This document shows positions 26,388 to 34,193 of a DNA stretch of 47,204 nt, piece by piece. Position numbers and translations under genes: made by a program. Positions within the stretch are counted from its first letter, which is position 1, and each line of letters begins with the position of its first letter. The stretch spans positions 1 to 47,204 of the forward strand of contig WGLZ01000005.1 in assembly GCA_016471375.1 (NCBI GenBank). The letters are read 5' to 3'. Under the pieces are notes generated by a model that worked only from the letters and a program-made list of their open reading frames with translations, ran no database searches and had not been told where the DNA came from. The stretch is from Cyanobacteria bacterium RI_101. Lineage in GTDB: Bacteria; Cyanobacteriota; Cyanobacteriia; Cyanobacteriales; Microcystaceae.

Positions 26388-28175
26388 TTAAAAATGAAAA
26401 CTTGCTGAAACAAGAGGGCCATTAAATAATTCTGAAAAGCCAAAAGCATTAATTCCTGCGCCCGTTTTATAATTAATCTCATAGAAACGATAGCCCAATT
26501 GCAAGGAAATATTTTCTCTGACCCACCAATCCACGCCAAAGATTAAATTCCAACTATAATCAGTATCCCCTGATAAGCCAAAACCTGATATATCGCCGCG
26601 TAACCAGAGAGTAATGGGATCGGATAATTGTAATCCCAGTTTTGCTCCAACTAGGGGTTGCAACCAAAGTTTGCCAGCTTGAAGGGTATTTTGGCTTGCG
26701 CCTTGAATATTGACTAAACTGGTGGAGATGGTATAGTTAATTGTATTTTGAATTTGAATATTAATATCATTAAGTCGTACTCCTAAGATGGGCTGAAACC
26801 AAACGCGAGGAAATTCTTGTTCAGAAGGTTCTTTGGGTAAGCTAGAGGGGGGAGTATCACCGAAGTTATAGCTAATAGCAAAGTCATAAATTCCTTGATT
26901 GAACTGGAGACTGCTATCAATATCATTGTTGCTTTCTTGCGGCCCTCGATTCTCTTGGAAATTTTGAACTTTGTCGATCTTCTGTAATTCCTGATCAATT
27001 AAAGCCTGATCCTGTTCAATAGTGGCTTGCAATCTTTGTAGGGTTTCACTATCTTGAATTTGTTGTAATTCTTTAACTTTTTGGCTCGCCTCTTCTAAAA
27101 CAGCTTTGGTTTGTTGTAGATTTTGTTCGATTTGATCTAGGGTGGGAATGGTTCCTAGATTTTGGATCTGTTGTTGTAGGTCTTGTAATTGATCTGGGTT
27201 TTGGGCAACGGCGCTATTGAGTGCGATCGCAGATTTAAGTCCTTGATTGGCTTCGAGGGGGATACCTAGAGATTGAACCTCTTGAATTTCTGTGAATAAA
27301 GTCTCCAGTTTTTGCCCTTCTTGAGCTAAGGTCTCTTGAAAAGATTTAAAATCTGTTGCCAAGGTTTCTAACTGTTGAGCATCTTGAGCTAGAGTTGTTT
27401 GGAGGGCATTTACCTCTTGTTCAAGATTTTGGAGAATTGTACTTTCCTTAAGTTCTTCTTGTTGTTTCAATACCTGTACTTGCTGGTCTAGATGGTCAGC
27501 AACTTGCTGGACATTGGTGTTAATACCCTTACTTAAAACATAGTCCACCGCATTGATCGGGCTAGGTGTGCGAGTATTTGTTCGCTGAACACTATCAATG
27601 GCATTCAAATTGGCATAATAGCCATCGATAATAAATCCCCAATTCCCTTTCCAGGCTTCCACTCGACCACTGGCGGTTACGCTGAGATATTGTAATAATC
27701 GCCCCAGGCTCAGGCTGTAATTAACAGTCTCTCCTTTAACCGTTGCGCTTCCGTAGGTACTAATGGGAATGGTGGCATAGGGTTGGAAGACAAATTTCCA
27801 GCGAGTGCTATCTTCGACGGTTTGAATTTGTAAGGGTTCACGAACTTCAGGAGGGGAAACAAATTCAGGCGCCGGTAAAAATTTCTGAGAAACTAGCGTA
27901 TTTGATGTTGGCGATAAAATTTCTAGATCGGAGGCGCAGGCGCTCGTCGGCTCAGGGAATGGTTCTTCTTCTTTTAAGTTAGATTTAGTTGGCGCAATTG
28001 TATTTAGTTTTGGGACAAATTGATTGCATAAATTAGCGGATTTTTCCGGTGTGATTAAGGGAGGGATTTGAACAGGCTTAGCAAGCGTCGTTTGGGGAAA
28101 TAAGCCATAAAAACCGACTAAAATTCCTTGGATAATTAGGATTGAGTCAATGGAATTTATTCGATTTTTAGACAT
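26388..28175 (-). CDS. Outer-membrane beta-barrel protein with coiled-coil insertion
   Basis: A signal-like N-terminus (residues 10-32) is followed by a low-complexity spacer and the barrel opening WKFVFQPYATIPISTYGSATVKG (126-148), with EAWKGNWGFIIDGYYANL near 173-190. Residues about 222-405 form a long Gln/Leu/Glu coiled coil. Barrel strands resume (460-595) and the protein ends in VSASFHF, the terminal aromatic typical of outer-membrane barrels. The barrel half resembles a widespread porin-like family. A coil of this size inserted between strands is unusual and could reach the periplasm or the cell exterior. It is AT-rich and carries a HIP1 site. Confidence 0.72.
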   Translation of the reverse strand: MSKNRINSIDSILIIQGILVGFYGLFPQTTLAKPVQIPPLITPEKSANLCNQFVPKLNTIAPTKSNLKEEEPFPEPTSACASDLEILSPTSNTLVSQKFLPAPEFVSPPEVREPLQIQTVEDSTRWKFVFQPYATIPISTYGSATVKGETVNYSLSLGRLLQYLSVTASGRVEAWKGNWGFIIDGYYANLNAIDSVQRTNTRTPSPINAVDYVLSKGINTNVQQVADHLDQQVQVLKQQEELKESTILQNLEQEVNALQTTLAQDAQQLETLATDFKSFQETLAQEGQKLETLFTEIQEVQSLGIPLEANQGLKSAIALNSAVAQNPDQLQDLQQQIQNLGTIPTLDQIEQNLQQTKAVLEEASQKVKELQQIQDSETLQRLQATIEQDQALIDQELQKIDKVQNFQENRGPQESNNDIDSSLQFNQGIYDFAISYNFGDTPPSSLPKEPSEQEFPRVWFQPILGVRLNDINIQIQNTINYTISTSLVNIQGASQNTLQAGKLWLQPLVGAKLGLQLSDPITLWLRGDISGFGLSGDTDYSWNLIFGVDWWVRENISLQLGYRFYEINYKTGAGINAFGFSELFNGPLVSASFHF

Positions 28176-28271
28176 CCTACATTGCTCCTATTTTTGATTT
28201 CAGTAAGTATTTTAGTGTTTTAAAAGTTACTTTTTAGAACTTATTAAACAAAATTTAGACTTAAGCCTACA

Positions 28272-28769
28272 CTATCTTGCCGGCCCGCCATAACCCCCCG
28301 TCACTCCAACTCCGCGAGTTCCGGCGCCCACACCATGAAAACCGGGTTCAACGCCTCCCCCAGCGCCGATCCAATCAATAAATAAAGCCGTTGCGCCACC
28401 TGATACGGAAAGGGTGGCATTAGGGGGATCATTTTTGAAGTTGTCTGGCCCTGCTTTGGCTGTCCATTCATCGAAATAGGCGGGCATGGTCAGATTTCCT
28501 GCTACCCGTTGGGGGCGATCGGAAAAGTATAAAGTTTGTGGATTAACATTAATTAAACGAAGCGTTTTTTCCTTCGGGTTAGCTTTAAAATCTTCTGATG
28601 TTTGTACAAACATTAGCTGTATCTGTTGCGCAGAAGAAGTTTCCTGTTTTGAAGGCGTATTTTGGGCGGAGGTCGTAATGGGAAATCCCCAGCTAGTCAT
28701 TGTTAATAAAGAAGTAGTTAGGAGAAGAGCCGGAGTGATAACATTGTGAATGTTTTTAATAGAGTTCAT
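28272..28769 (-). CDS. Small secreted protein, SDRP/DPPNA family of unknown function
   Basis: From MNSIKNIHN the product has a signal peptide ending near TTSAQ. The mature part contains LMFVQTSEDFKANPKEKTLRL, then LYFSDRPQRVAG and W-x8-NFKNDPPNATLSV, a pattern I recognise from uncharacterised exported proteins often encoded near DUF1254 and sulfatase genes. The tail is Gly-rich (GGGVEPGFHGVGAGTRGVG). Function is unknown. ATG 28787 would add six residues. Confidence 0.65.
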   Translation of the reverse strand: MNSIKNIHNVITPALLLTTSLLTMTSWGFPITTSAQNTPSKQETSSAQQIQLMFVQTSEDFKANPKEKTLRLINVNPQTLYFSDRPQRVAGNLTMPAYFDEWTAKAGPDNFKNDPPNATLSVSGGATALFIDWIGAGGGVEPGFHGVGAGTRGVGVTGGYGGPAR

Positions 28770-28847
28770 GGTTAGATTGATCCTCAAAAATTGATGGTTG
28801 ATATTGACAAATCGATCGCTAACGGAATTGCCGATTTGGATTTAGCC

Positions 28848-29336
28848 TTAATGGCAACTACCAGTAAATGCTTCAGCGCCGTGTTTGATTTTAAATACTT
28901 GAAAGTTGTTGTTTAGGGTAAAACTGACGGGAGTGCCAGGCGCTGTTTTTCCGCTGAAAGTATTATTACCCTGATAGATCGTTGAAGCTCGACCGACCGG
29001 TTGCATTTCAGGTGGGCTACCCGTCACGCTATCGACAATAGTGAGGGTATTAGCCTGACTATCTACGACGACTAATTCCTCTGCCTCGACTGTTACCATT
29101 GATTCATTAATTGTCACAGAAACTGGCTGTTTTTTCTGGATTGAATTGTAATCAATAACCGAAGTATAGAGGTAAATTCTGTTTCCTTGGGTCGTTTTCC
29201 CTCTGGCAACACAGACAATTCCATTTCCCAGACTCGGCGTTTGGGCTAAGGTCGGTGGGATGGTTAGGCTAGACAAACCTAAAAGTGTGGAAAGAGCGAA
29301 GAAGACCGCTGAGGTGGATTTTTTGGATACAACCAT
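28848..29336 (-). CDS. Small secreted hypothetical protein
   Basis: Starts MVVSKKSTSAVFFALSTLLGL, with signal cleavage likely after PTLAQ. The mature 125 residues are beta-rich with no recognised domain and two Cys (one near the start, one in the final TGSCH). A CTTGCCATTTGGCGCCAA site sits 74 bases upstream, so it may be the first gene of a unit with the two genes that follow. ATG 29354 would add six residues. Confidence 0.6.
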   Translation of the reverse strand: MVVSKKSTSAVFFALSTLLGLSSLTIPPTLAQTPSLGNGIVCVARGKTTQGNRIYLYTSVIDYNSIQKKQPVSVTINESMVTVEAEELVVVDSQANTLTIVDSVTGSPPEMQPVGRASTIYQGNNTFSGKTAPGTPVSFTLNNNFQVFKIKHGAEAFTGSCH

Positions 29337-29409
29337 TGGGCTTTGAACAGGCAACTGTTGATAAATAACTTTCTCGCCTTAGACTATAGTTTATTTGGAA
29401 CGTCTTTTT

Positions 29410-29427
29410 CTTGCCATTTGGCGCCAA
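29410..29427. promoter_or_regulatory. Candidate AraC-regulator operator, site 1
   Basis: CTTGCCATTTGGCGCCAA lies 74 bases upstream of the small secreted gene that begins at 29336. It matches 16 of 18 positions of the site at 39627-39644 near the AraC-type gene. Two such long matches at the upstream ends of the two minus-strand blocks of the island suggest a shared regulator. Confidence 0.5.
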
Positions 29428-29483
29428 TTTAAAAAATTAAATGGCTTAGCTACCGATTCAGGAAACCTCGTAAGTCATAGAGA

Positions 29484-29706
29484 ACGATCGTCCCTCAATG
29501 TAAAAAATGATCGTCGTTTTCCCCGTTACTCCTCAATGATCGCCGCTTTCCCCTTTCTTCCCAAAAGCGATTGCCAATTTCCCGAAAAATTCACTCTTCC
29601 AAAATGATCGCCGTTTTTCCCTCAGCATACCAAAAGTGATCGCCACTTCCAATCCCATCTCCCACAAGCGATCGCCTTCTTAATCCCCACAAAAAACGAT
29701 CGCCAA
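29484..29706. repeat. Array of about eight HIP1-like (GATCG(C/T)C) units
   Basis: Units built on (A)nN(C/T)GATCG(C/T)CNNTTTCCC recur roughly every 24-37 bases, at about 29485, 29509, 29537, 29567, 29604, 29637, 29670 and 29697. One is GATTGCC and one is a full GCGATCGC. Isolated units recur at 30016, 30109 and 30138. No coding frame fits the array. It lies in the gap between two minus-strand blocks. Confidence 0.7.
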
Positions 29707-29767
29707 TTAAGGAAAACTTTGTAACTCTCACAAGTGATAGCACTACAAGATCTGCGATCACACTGTA

Positions 29768-29956
29768 TTAATTACAATTTTCTTTGCACCAATCATCCAT
29801 ATTTTTGTTAATTATATCTCCTTGATAGCAGGAGTATTGATAATTGTGCGTTAACAGATTTTTATTCGTATCGTTTAGGTTTTCATAAATAGAATTAGCA
29901 ACCATTGATGTAGAGAAATTTTTGTCATTTTCATACTTAATAATGGCAAGAAATGT
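29768..29956 (-). pseudogene. Possible remnant of an unknown gene's C-terminus
   Basis: Between a TGA (29957-29959) and a TAA (29768-29770) the minus strand is open for 62 codons and has coding-like composition: FLAIIKYENDKNFSTSMVANS early and QYSCYQGDIINKN later, ending DDWCKENCN. There is no early start codon. I do not recognise the family. The rest of 29707-30156 holds only repeats. Confidence 0.3.
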
Positions 29957-30012
29957 TCAAGATATGACTTGCATAACCATGGCAATCCAAAATGATTCGT
30001 AGTGAACAACAG

Positions 30013-30056
30013 TTTGATCGCCGCTCTCGTAGGTTAAGGAACGCAACCCAACCATG
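30013..30056. repeat. Dispersed GTAGGTT...AACCCAACC repeat, copy 1
   Basis: TTGATCGCCGCTCTCGTAGGTT followed by AAGGAACGCAACCCAACC shares its left arm with TGATGGCCGCTCTTGTAGGTT at 34119-34139. It resembles common cyanobacterial palindromic repeats. It lies about 140 bases after the sulfatase stop. Confidence 0.5.
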
Positions 30057-30156
30057 TAAGATGATAACCTCATTGTCGAGTTACTGCAATCATTCTCTCT
30101 GATGAAGTGCGATCGCCCTCTCCCTATTCGAGAAAAAGCGATCGCTAAAACTATCC

Positions 30157-32721
30157 CTACTCAGAAGCGGTATTGTTCCGTTGGGCAGTTTCAAGTTTCT
30201 TGATGTCTGCCGGTGACAGTTGCGGGCGATCAAGCTTCACCGTTAGCTTGTTGAGCTTGCCAGTGAAAGCGAATGGCGGCTGATAATCCGCGTCATTCAC
30301 CCCAGTCAGGGTATCGGAGCCAACGTCGAAGCTCTCATCCCATTGTAGGATCATCGGCAGGGTTTTGGGCATCGTCTTAGTGGCAACGACTTGGCCGTCA
30401 ACTTTGAGCGCGCCAGTTCCCGGGCGACCGACGCCGGAGAAGTCATTGAAGGCTAGCGTGCCAGCGCCGAGACCGTCGTACTTGAAGTCGAACTCCACCG
30501 TATGCTTACCGGGGGTAAGCGCTTCCGGCCCCTCCCACTTGAGTCGTTCGAGGTCAACCAGATTCCAGAGCCAGACCGGTTTACCCTTGAGCAGGTAGAA
30601 GCCATAGCCCCCAAAGCGCCCCCCGGAGGTCAGCAGAATGCCCTCAGCGCCGGCTTGGGGCACCTCAATGTCCGCCGTGACAGTATAGGAGGTGTTGAGC
30701 AAGAGCGGCGAATCCCCCTGGGGTAGGCCGACCATCGGACGGGTGTAAACGAACTCGCTACGGCCCGCCGTGATATTGGGTCGAGGGGCGACGATGCGGG
30801 CCGCAACCGAGGCGTCTAACGGTAAGACCTGGTACTTTTTAGCCTCCGCCAGAAACTCCTGCCTCATTTCCTTGACCTTCTGCGGGTTTTGCGCCGCGAT
30901 GTCCTGGGCTTGGCTGAAGTCCTCGTTAAGGTTGTAAAGCTGGAATACTTGGTTGTTCAGCGGATCTGGGTTGGCGGCTCCAAAGGCTTCCCAAGGCGCC
31001 CGATTCACCTGGGTGCTGAGAACCCAGCCGTCCTTATACAATGCCCACTGGCCCATCATTTCAAAGTACTGGGTAGTGTGGCGCGAGGGAGTCTTAGCAT
31101 TCTTGGAGTCGAAGGTGTAGAGGAAACTGGCGCCTTCGATCGGCGCTTGCTTAATGCCATCCACCACTTCGGGGGGGCGAATGCCTGCGGCTTCCAGGAT
31201 CGTTGGCACGACGTCGATCACATGGACAAACTGCTCCCGTAAAGCTCCTTTATCCTTGATGCGCGCCGGCCACGACACCACCATGTTTTGGTTGATGCCG
31301 CCCAGCCGCGACGCATTTTGTTTGAACCAGTCAAAGGGGGTGTCAAAGGCCCATGACCAGCCAGCCGACATGTGGTTGTAGGTCTGCTCAGTGCCCCAAA
31401 CATCGTAAAACTTAAGCTGTTCAGCGGCGGGTAGCTTATTCAATCCATTAAAAAAGGCGACCTCGTTTGGCGTACCCAGGGGGCCACCCTCGGCGCTGGC
31501 GCCGTTGTCGCCGTTGATGTAGATGATCAGGGTGTTGTCAAGCTTGCCGAGATCCTGGAATTGCTGAACCACGCGCCCGACTTCGTAGTCGTTATAGGCG
31601 CTGTAGGCGGCGAAGACTTCGACCTGACGAATGAAGAGCTTTTTCTCGTCCGCCGTAAGTTGATCCCAAGGTTTCAGGACATCACTGGGCCAGGGCGTTA
31701 ACTTGGCATCCTTGGGAATTACGCCCAGTTGCTTCTGGTTCTCGAAAATGCGATCGCGCAGTTTTTCATAGCCATCGTCAAACAAGTGCATCGAGTGAAT
31801 TTTGTCCACCCATTCCTGGGTCGGATGGTGGGGGGCGTGGGTGGCGCCAGGCGCGTACTTGATAAAGATCGGCTTGCTGGGATTGATCTGATTCATCCGC
31901 ATCATGTAATCGATCGCGTCGTCAGCCATGCCAGTAATCAGATTCCATTTTCCTTCCCGACCTTTGAAGGGATAAATCTGCGTCGTGTTGCGGAATAAAT
32001 TGGGTTGCCATTGATTAGCGTCGCCGCCGACAAAGCCATAGAAGTACTCGAAGCCCATGCCGGTTGGCCACTGGTCGAAGGGGCCGCTCTGACTAGCCTG
32101 GAACGCCGGCACGTTGTGATCCTTGCCAAACCAAGCGGTGGAATAGCCGTTGTCTTTAAGCATTCGACCGATCGTCGCCTTGTCTCGTTCGATGATGCTG
32201 TTGTAGCCGGGGAAGCCAGTGGACTGCTCGGAAATCACGCCAAATCCAGCGGAGTGATGATTGCGTCCGGTAATCAGCGCCGCTCGCGTTGGGGAACATA
32301 GAGCCGTCGAGAACATCCGGTTATAGCGCAAGCCCTCTTTGGCAATGCGATCCATAGTTGGAGTCGGAATCACACCACCGAAGGTACTCGGCACGCCAAA
32401 TCCAGCGTCGTCAGTGATGATCAGCAACACGTTGGGAGCCTCCTTTGGCGGCGCGACGCGGGGGGCCCACCAGGGTTTGGACTGTAAGGCGCCGTCCTTG
32501 ATTACACCGCCAAATGGGGGGGCGGGGGCCGGAAGTTGCTCCCCGCTGATGGACATCGTGGCGCTGGGGGAACCCGGTACGCCGTTGATTTTTTGGGCTA
32601 GGGCGGGAAACCACCAAAATCCAGAGGTAATGACCATTATCAGGGCGAGAAGTCCTGGGAGGATTGGCTGGAAACGCCCTGGCAGAAGGCGATCGAGAAA
32701 AGACTTTAGGGATCTGAACAT
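30157..32721 (-). CDS. Exported arylsulfatase (FGly-dependent)
   Basis: An S1-type sulfatase of about 854 residues. An N-terminal hydrophobic segment (LPGLLALIMVITSGFWWFPALAQ) predicts export. The metal site begins LLIITDDAGFG. The active-site CSPTR (Cys142 from this start) is the FGly consensus CxPxR, followed by LITGRNHHSAG. A C-terminal beta-sandwich domain (about 700-850) follows, with GGRFGGYGFYLLKGKPVW and KYDGLGAGTL. It hydrolyses organic sulfate esters after Cys is converted to formylglycine; an FGE is encoded in the same cluster. MFRSLKS is chosen over the ORF start 32787, which overlaps the preceding gene. The specific substrate is unknown. Confidence 0.92.
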   Translation of the reverse strand: MFRSLKSFLDRLLPGRFQPILPGLLALIMVITSGFWWFPALAQKINGVPGSPSATMSISGEQLPAPAPPFGGVIKDGALQSKPWWAPRVAPPKEAPNVLLIITDDAGFGVPSTFGGVIPTPTMDRIAKEGLRYNRMFSTALCSPTRAALITGRNHHSAGFGVISEQSTGFPGYNSIIERDKATIGRMLKDNGYSTAWFGKDHNVPAFQASQSGPFDQWPTGMGFEYFYGFVGGDANQWQPNLFRNTTQIYPFKGREGKWNLITGMADDAIDYMMRMNQINPSKPIFIKYAPGATHAPHHPTQEWVDKIHSMHLFDDGYEKLRDRIFENQKQLGVIPKDAKLTPWPSDVLKPWDQLTADEKKLFIRQVEVFAAYSAYNDYEVGRVVQQFQDLGKLDNTLIIYINGDNGASAEGGPLGTPNEVAFFNGLNKLPAAEQLKFYDVWGTEQTYNHMSAGWSWAFDTPFDWFKQNASRLGGINQNMVVSWPARIKDKGALREQFVHVIDVVPTILEAAGIRPPEVVDGIKQAPIEGASFLYTFDSKNAKTPSRHTTQYFEMMGQWALYKDGWVLSTQVNRAPWEAFGAANPDPLNNQVFQLYNLNEDFSQAQDIAAQNPQKVKEMRQEFLAEAKKYQVLPLDASVAARIVAPRPNITAGRSEFVYTRPMVGLPQGDSPLLLNTSYTVTADIEVPQAGAEGILLTSGGRFGGYGFYLLKGKPVWLWNLVDLERLKWEGPEALTPGKHTVEFDFKYDGLGAGTLAFNDFSGVGRPGTGALKVDGQVVATKTMPKTLPMILQWDESFDVGSDTLTGVNDADYQPPFAFTGKLNKLTVKLDRPQLSPADIKKLETAQRNNTASE

Positions 32722-32783
32722 GGTTGTGACATGGGTTAAGGAATGGCAATAAAGTAGGTTTTCTACTTCGCGAGTTGAATCAT

Positions 32784-34073
32784 TCAAGTTCTCAAAAGAT
32801 TAGGCGATTGCACTAATTCTCGATCCTCGATCATAGGCGGATGATGAATCATGATCAGTATAGAGACTACTACCACTGAGACAAACAGGATGGGAAAAAG
32901 AACACGAGTAGCTCGGTTGAACTTAATGGCTAGGGTCTCTGATTTTTCCGTGTAAAGCCAGATGTAAAGACAGGAACTCATTAAACTGACGACCAGCATC
33001 GTGATGGTGATTATAATGAGCAAATCCGTCATCGTCAAGTAATGCAAAATAGGTATCTGCTTCGCAAGGGAAAACTTCAGAGCGATGGTGGTGAGGATCA
33101 GTGTTAGAGTGCCGCCCAGCAGAGGCGAAGAATAGGCGGCGACCTTCCCTGGATCGATCCAGAGCAATGCGCAGGAAGCTAGGAAGATCACCAATAAGGG
33201 AATGAAAATAGTTAAGGAACCAGACCGAATAGACTCGTGATCCAGTCTCACCTGGAAAAGAATTTGGGAATAATTGACGCTACGATCATCGGAACGTTTG
33301 GCTGGCTTTTCCCGCGCTTTCATGCTCACAAAAGTCCAATGGCCCTGAATGAAATTATTGGGTTTAGAGGGATCTTGAAATTCAAAACGTTTAAGGCGGT
33401 AAACCATCTCGCGACGATCCTGCAAAAAGCCGGTCATAACTAGATTTAGGTCAACACTTCCGTAGGGATATAGGTGCAAATCGCCGTAAAAACGGGAAAC
33501 GCTATCGAACTTTTCGTAGAAACGGATACGCCCGTCCGGCCAAATGTTGACGGAGAAAACTCCGGTTTTACGTTCGCCCACTTCGTTGCTAATCTCGAAA
33601 ACGGGTTCCCAGATTTTTTTTAGCAATTCTTTCGCCGCATCGGCATCAAGATCCTGCGGTCGGTTCGGATGTTTGGGGTCTGGAGCGAAAGCAAGCCGGA
33701 AGTCTTTCCATTCCAAAATCATCTGGCCTGTGATTTTGTAATTTCCGGCGCTCAGATCGATGTCCGAAATATCGTCAATGACAAAGGAGACATCCACTTT
33801 TGTCGGATGATTCGGATCAGGAGAGGTATTGAGATTGACCTTGGTGTTGGAAGGCTGAGACTCAAAAGCCGAAAGAGGCTGCACCGCACAGAACATGAAA
33901 ATCGCAATGAGTATCAGCCTAAGCATCTGCGAGAGACTTGTAGTCCGAAACTGCCGAGCAATGTCCCTAAGAGGATGGTTGAAAAATTTAACTCGACGGC
34001 TAAAAGTCTTGCTTTTTCGTGGAGCAATAATGGCTAAAAGCCCTATTTTCTCCTTACGCCTAACCCTTTCCAT
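32784..34073 (-). CDS. Pentameric ligand-gated ion channel (prokaryotic Cys-loop receptor homologue)
   Basis: Residues about 70-280 form the extracellular ligand-binding domain (VDVSFVIDDISDIDLSAGNY, ILEWKDFRLAF). The loop equivalent to the Cys-loop, FYGDLHLYPYGSVDLNL, lacks both Cys, as in GLIC and ELIC. Four transmembrane helices follow: TM1 near 286-308, TM2 312-334, TM3 346-374, TM4 388-410, with the TM2-TM3 loop IPILHYLTMTD. A signal-like helix lies at residues 50-70. ATG 34073 is preceded by AGGAG at good spacing, giving a long basic leader; ATG 33926 (MLRLILIAIF) is the alternative. Ligand and ion selectivity cannot be read. Confidence 0.85.
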   Translation of the reverse strand: MERVRRKEKIGLLAIIAPRKSKTFSRRVKFFNHPLRDIARQFRTTSLSQMLRLILIAIFMFCAVQPLSAFESQPSNTKVNLNTSPDPNHPTKVDVSFVIDDISDIDLSAGNYKITGQMILEWKDFRLAFAPDPKHPNRPQDLDADAAKELLKKIWEPVFEISNEVGERKTGVFSVNIWPDGRIRFYEKFDSVSRFYGDLHLYPYGSVDLNLVMTGFLQDRREMVYRLKRFEFQDPSKPNNFIQGHWTFVSMKAREKPAKRSDDRSVNYSQILFQVRLDHESIRSGSLTIFIPLLVIFLASCALLWIDPGKVAAYSSPLLGGTLTLILTTIALKFSLAKQIPILHYLTMTDLLIIITITMLVVSLMSSCLYIWLYTEKSETLAIKFNRATRVLFPILFVSVVVVSILIMIHHPPMIEDRELVQSPNLLRT

Positions 34074-34115
34074 ATACACTCCTAAATATTTAATCTAAGC
34101 TATAATAACTCGCTA

Positions 34116-34175
34116 GTATGATGGCCGCTCTTGTAGGTTGGGTTTTGTCACTTCAATCCAGCCTACAAAATCGGC
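34116..34175. repeat. Dispersed GTAGGTTGG...CCAGCCTAC repeat, copy 2
   Basis: GTAGGTTGG and CCAGCCTAC form imperfect inverted arms between the DUF1254 gene and the ion channel gene. The left flank TGATGGCCGCTCTT matches the copy at 30013. It might attenuate transcription between the two genes. Confidence 0.5.
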
Positions 34176-34193
34176 TTTGATAACGAGTTAAGA

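Noticed and set aside
29395-29607. 70-codon plus-strand open frame
   Set aside because: It covers the operator and the HIP1-like array, has no homology pattern, and is explained by repeats.
29484-29706. Possible CRISPR array
   Set aside because: Units are about 10-18 bases with irregular spacing and no proper repeat/spacer structure; no cas genes nearby.
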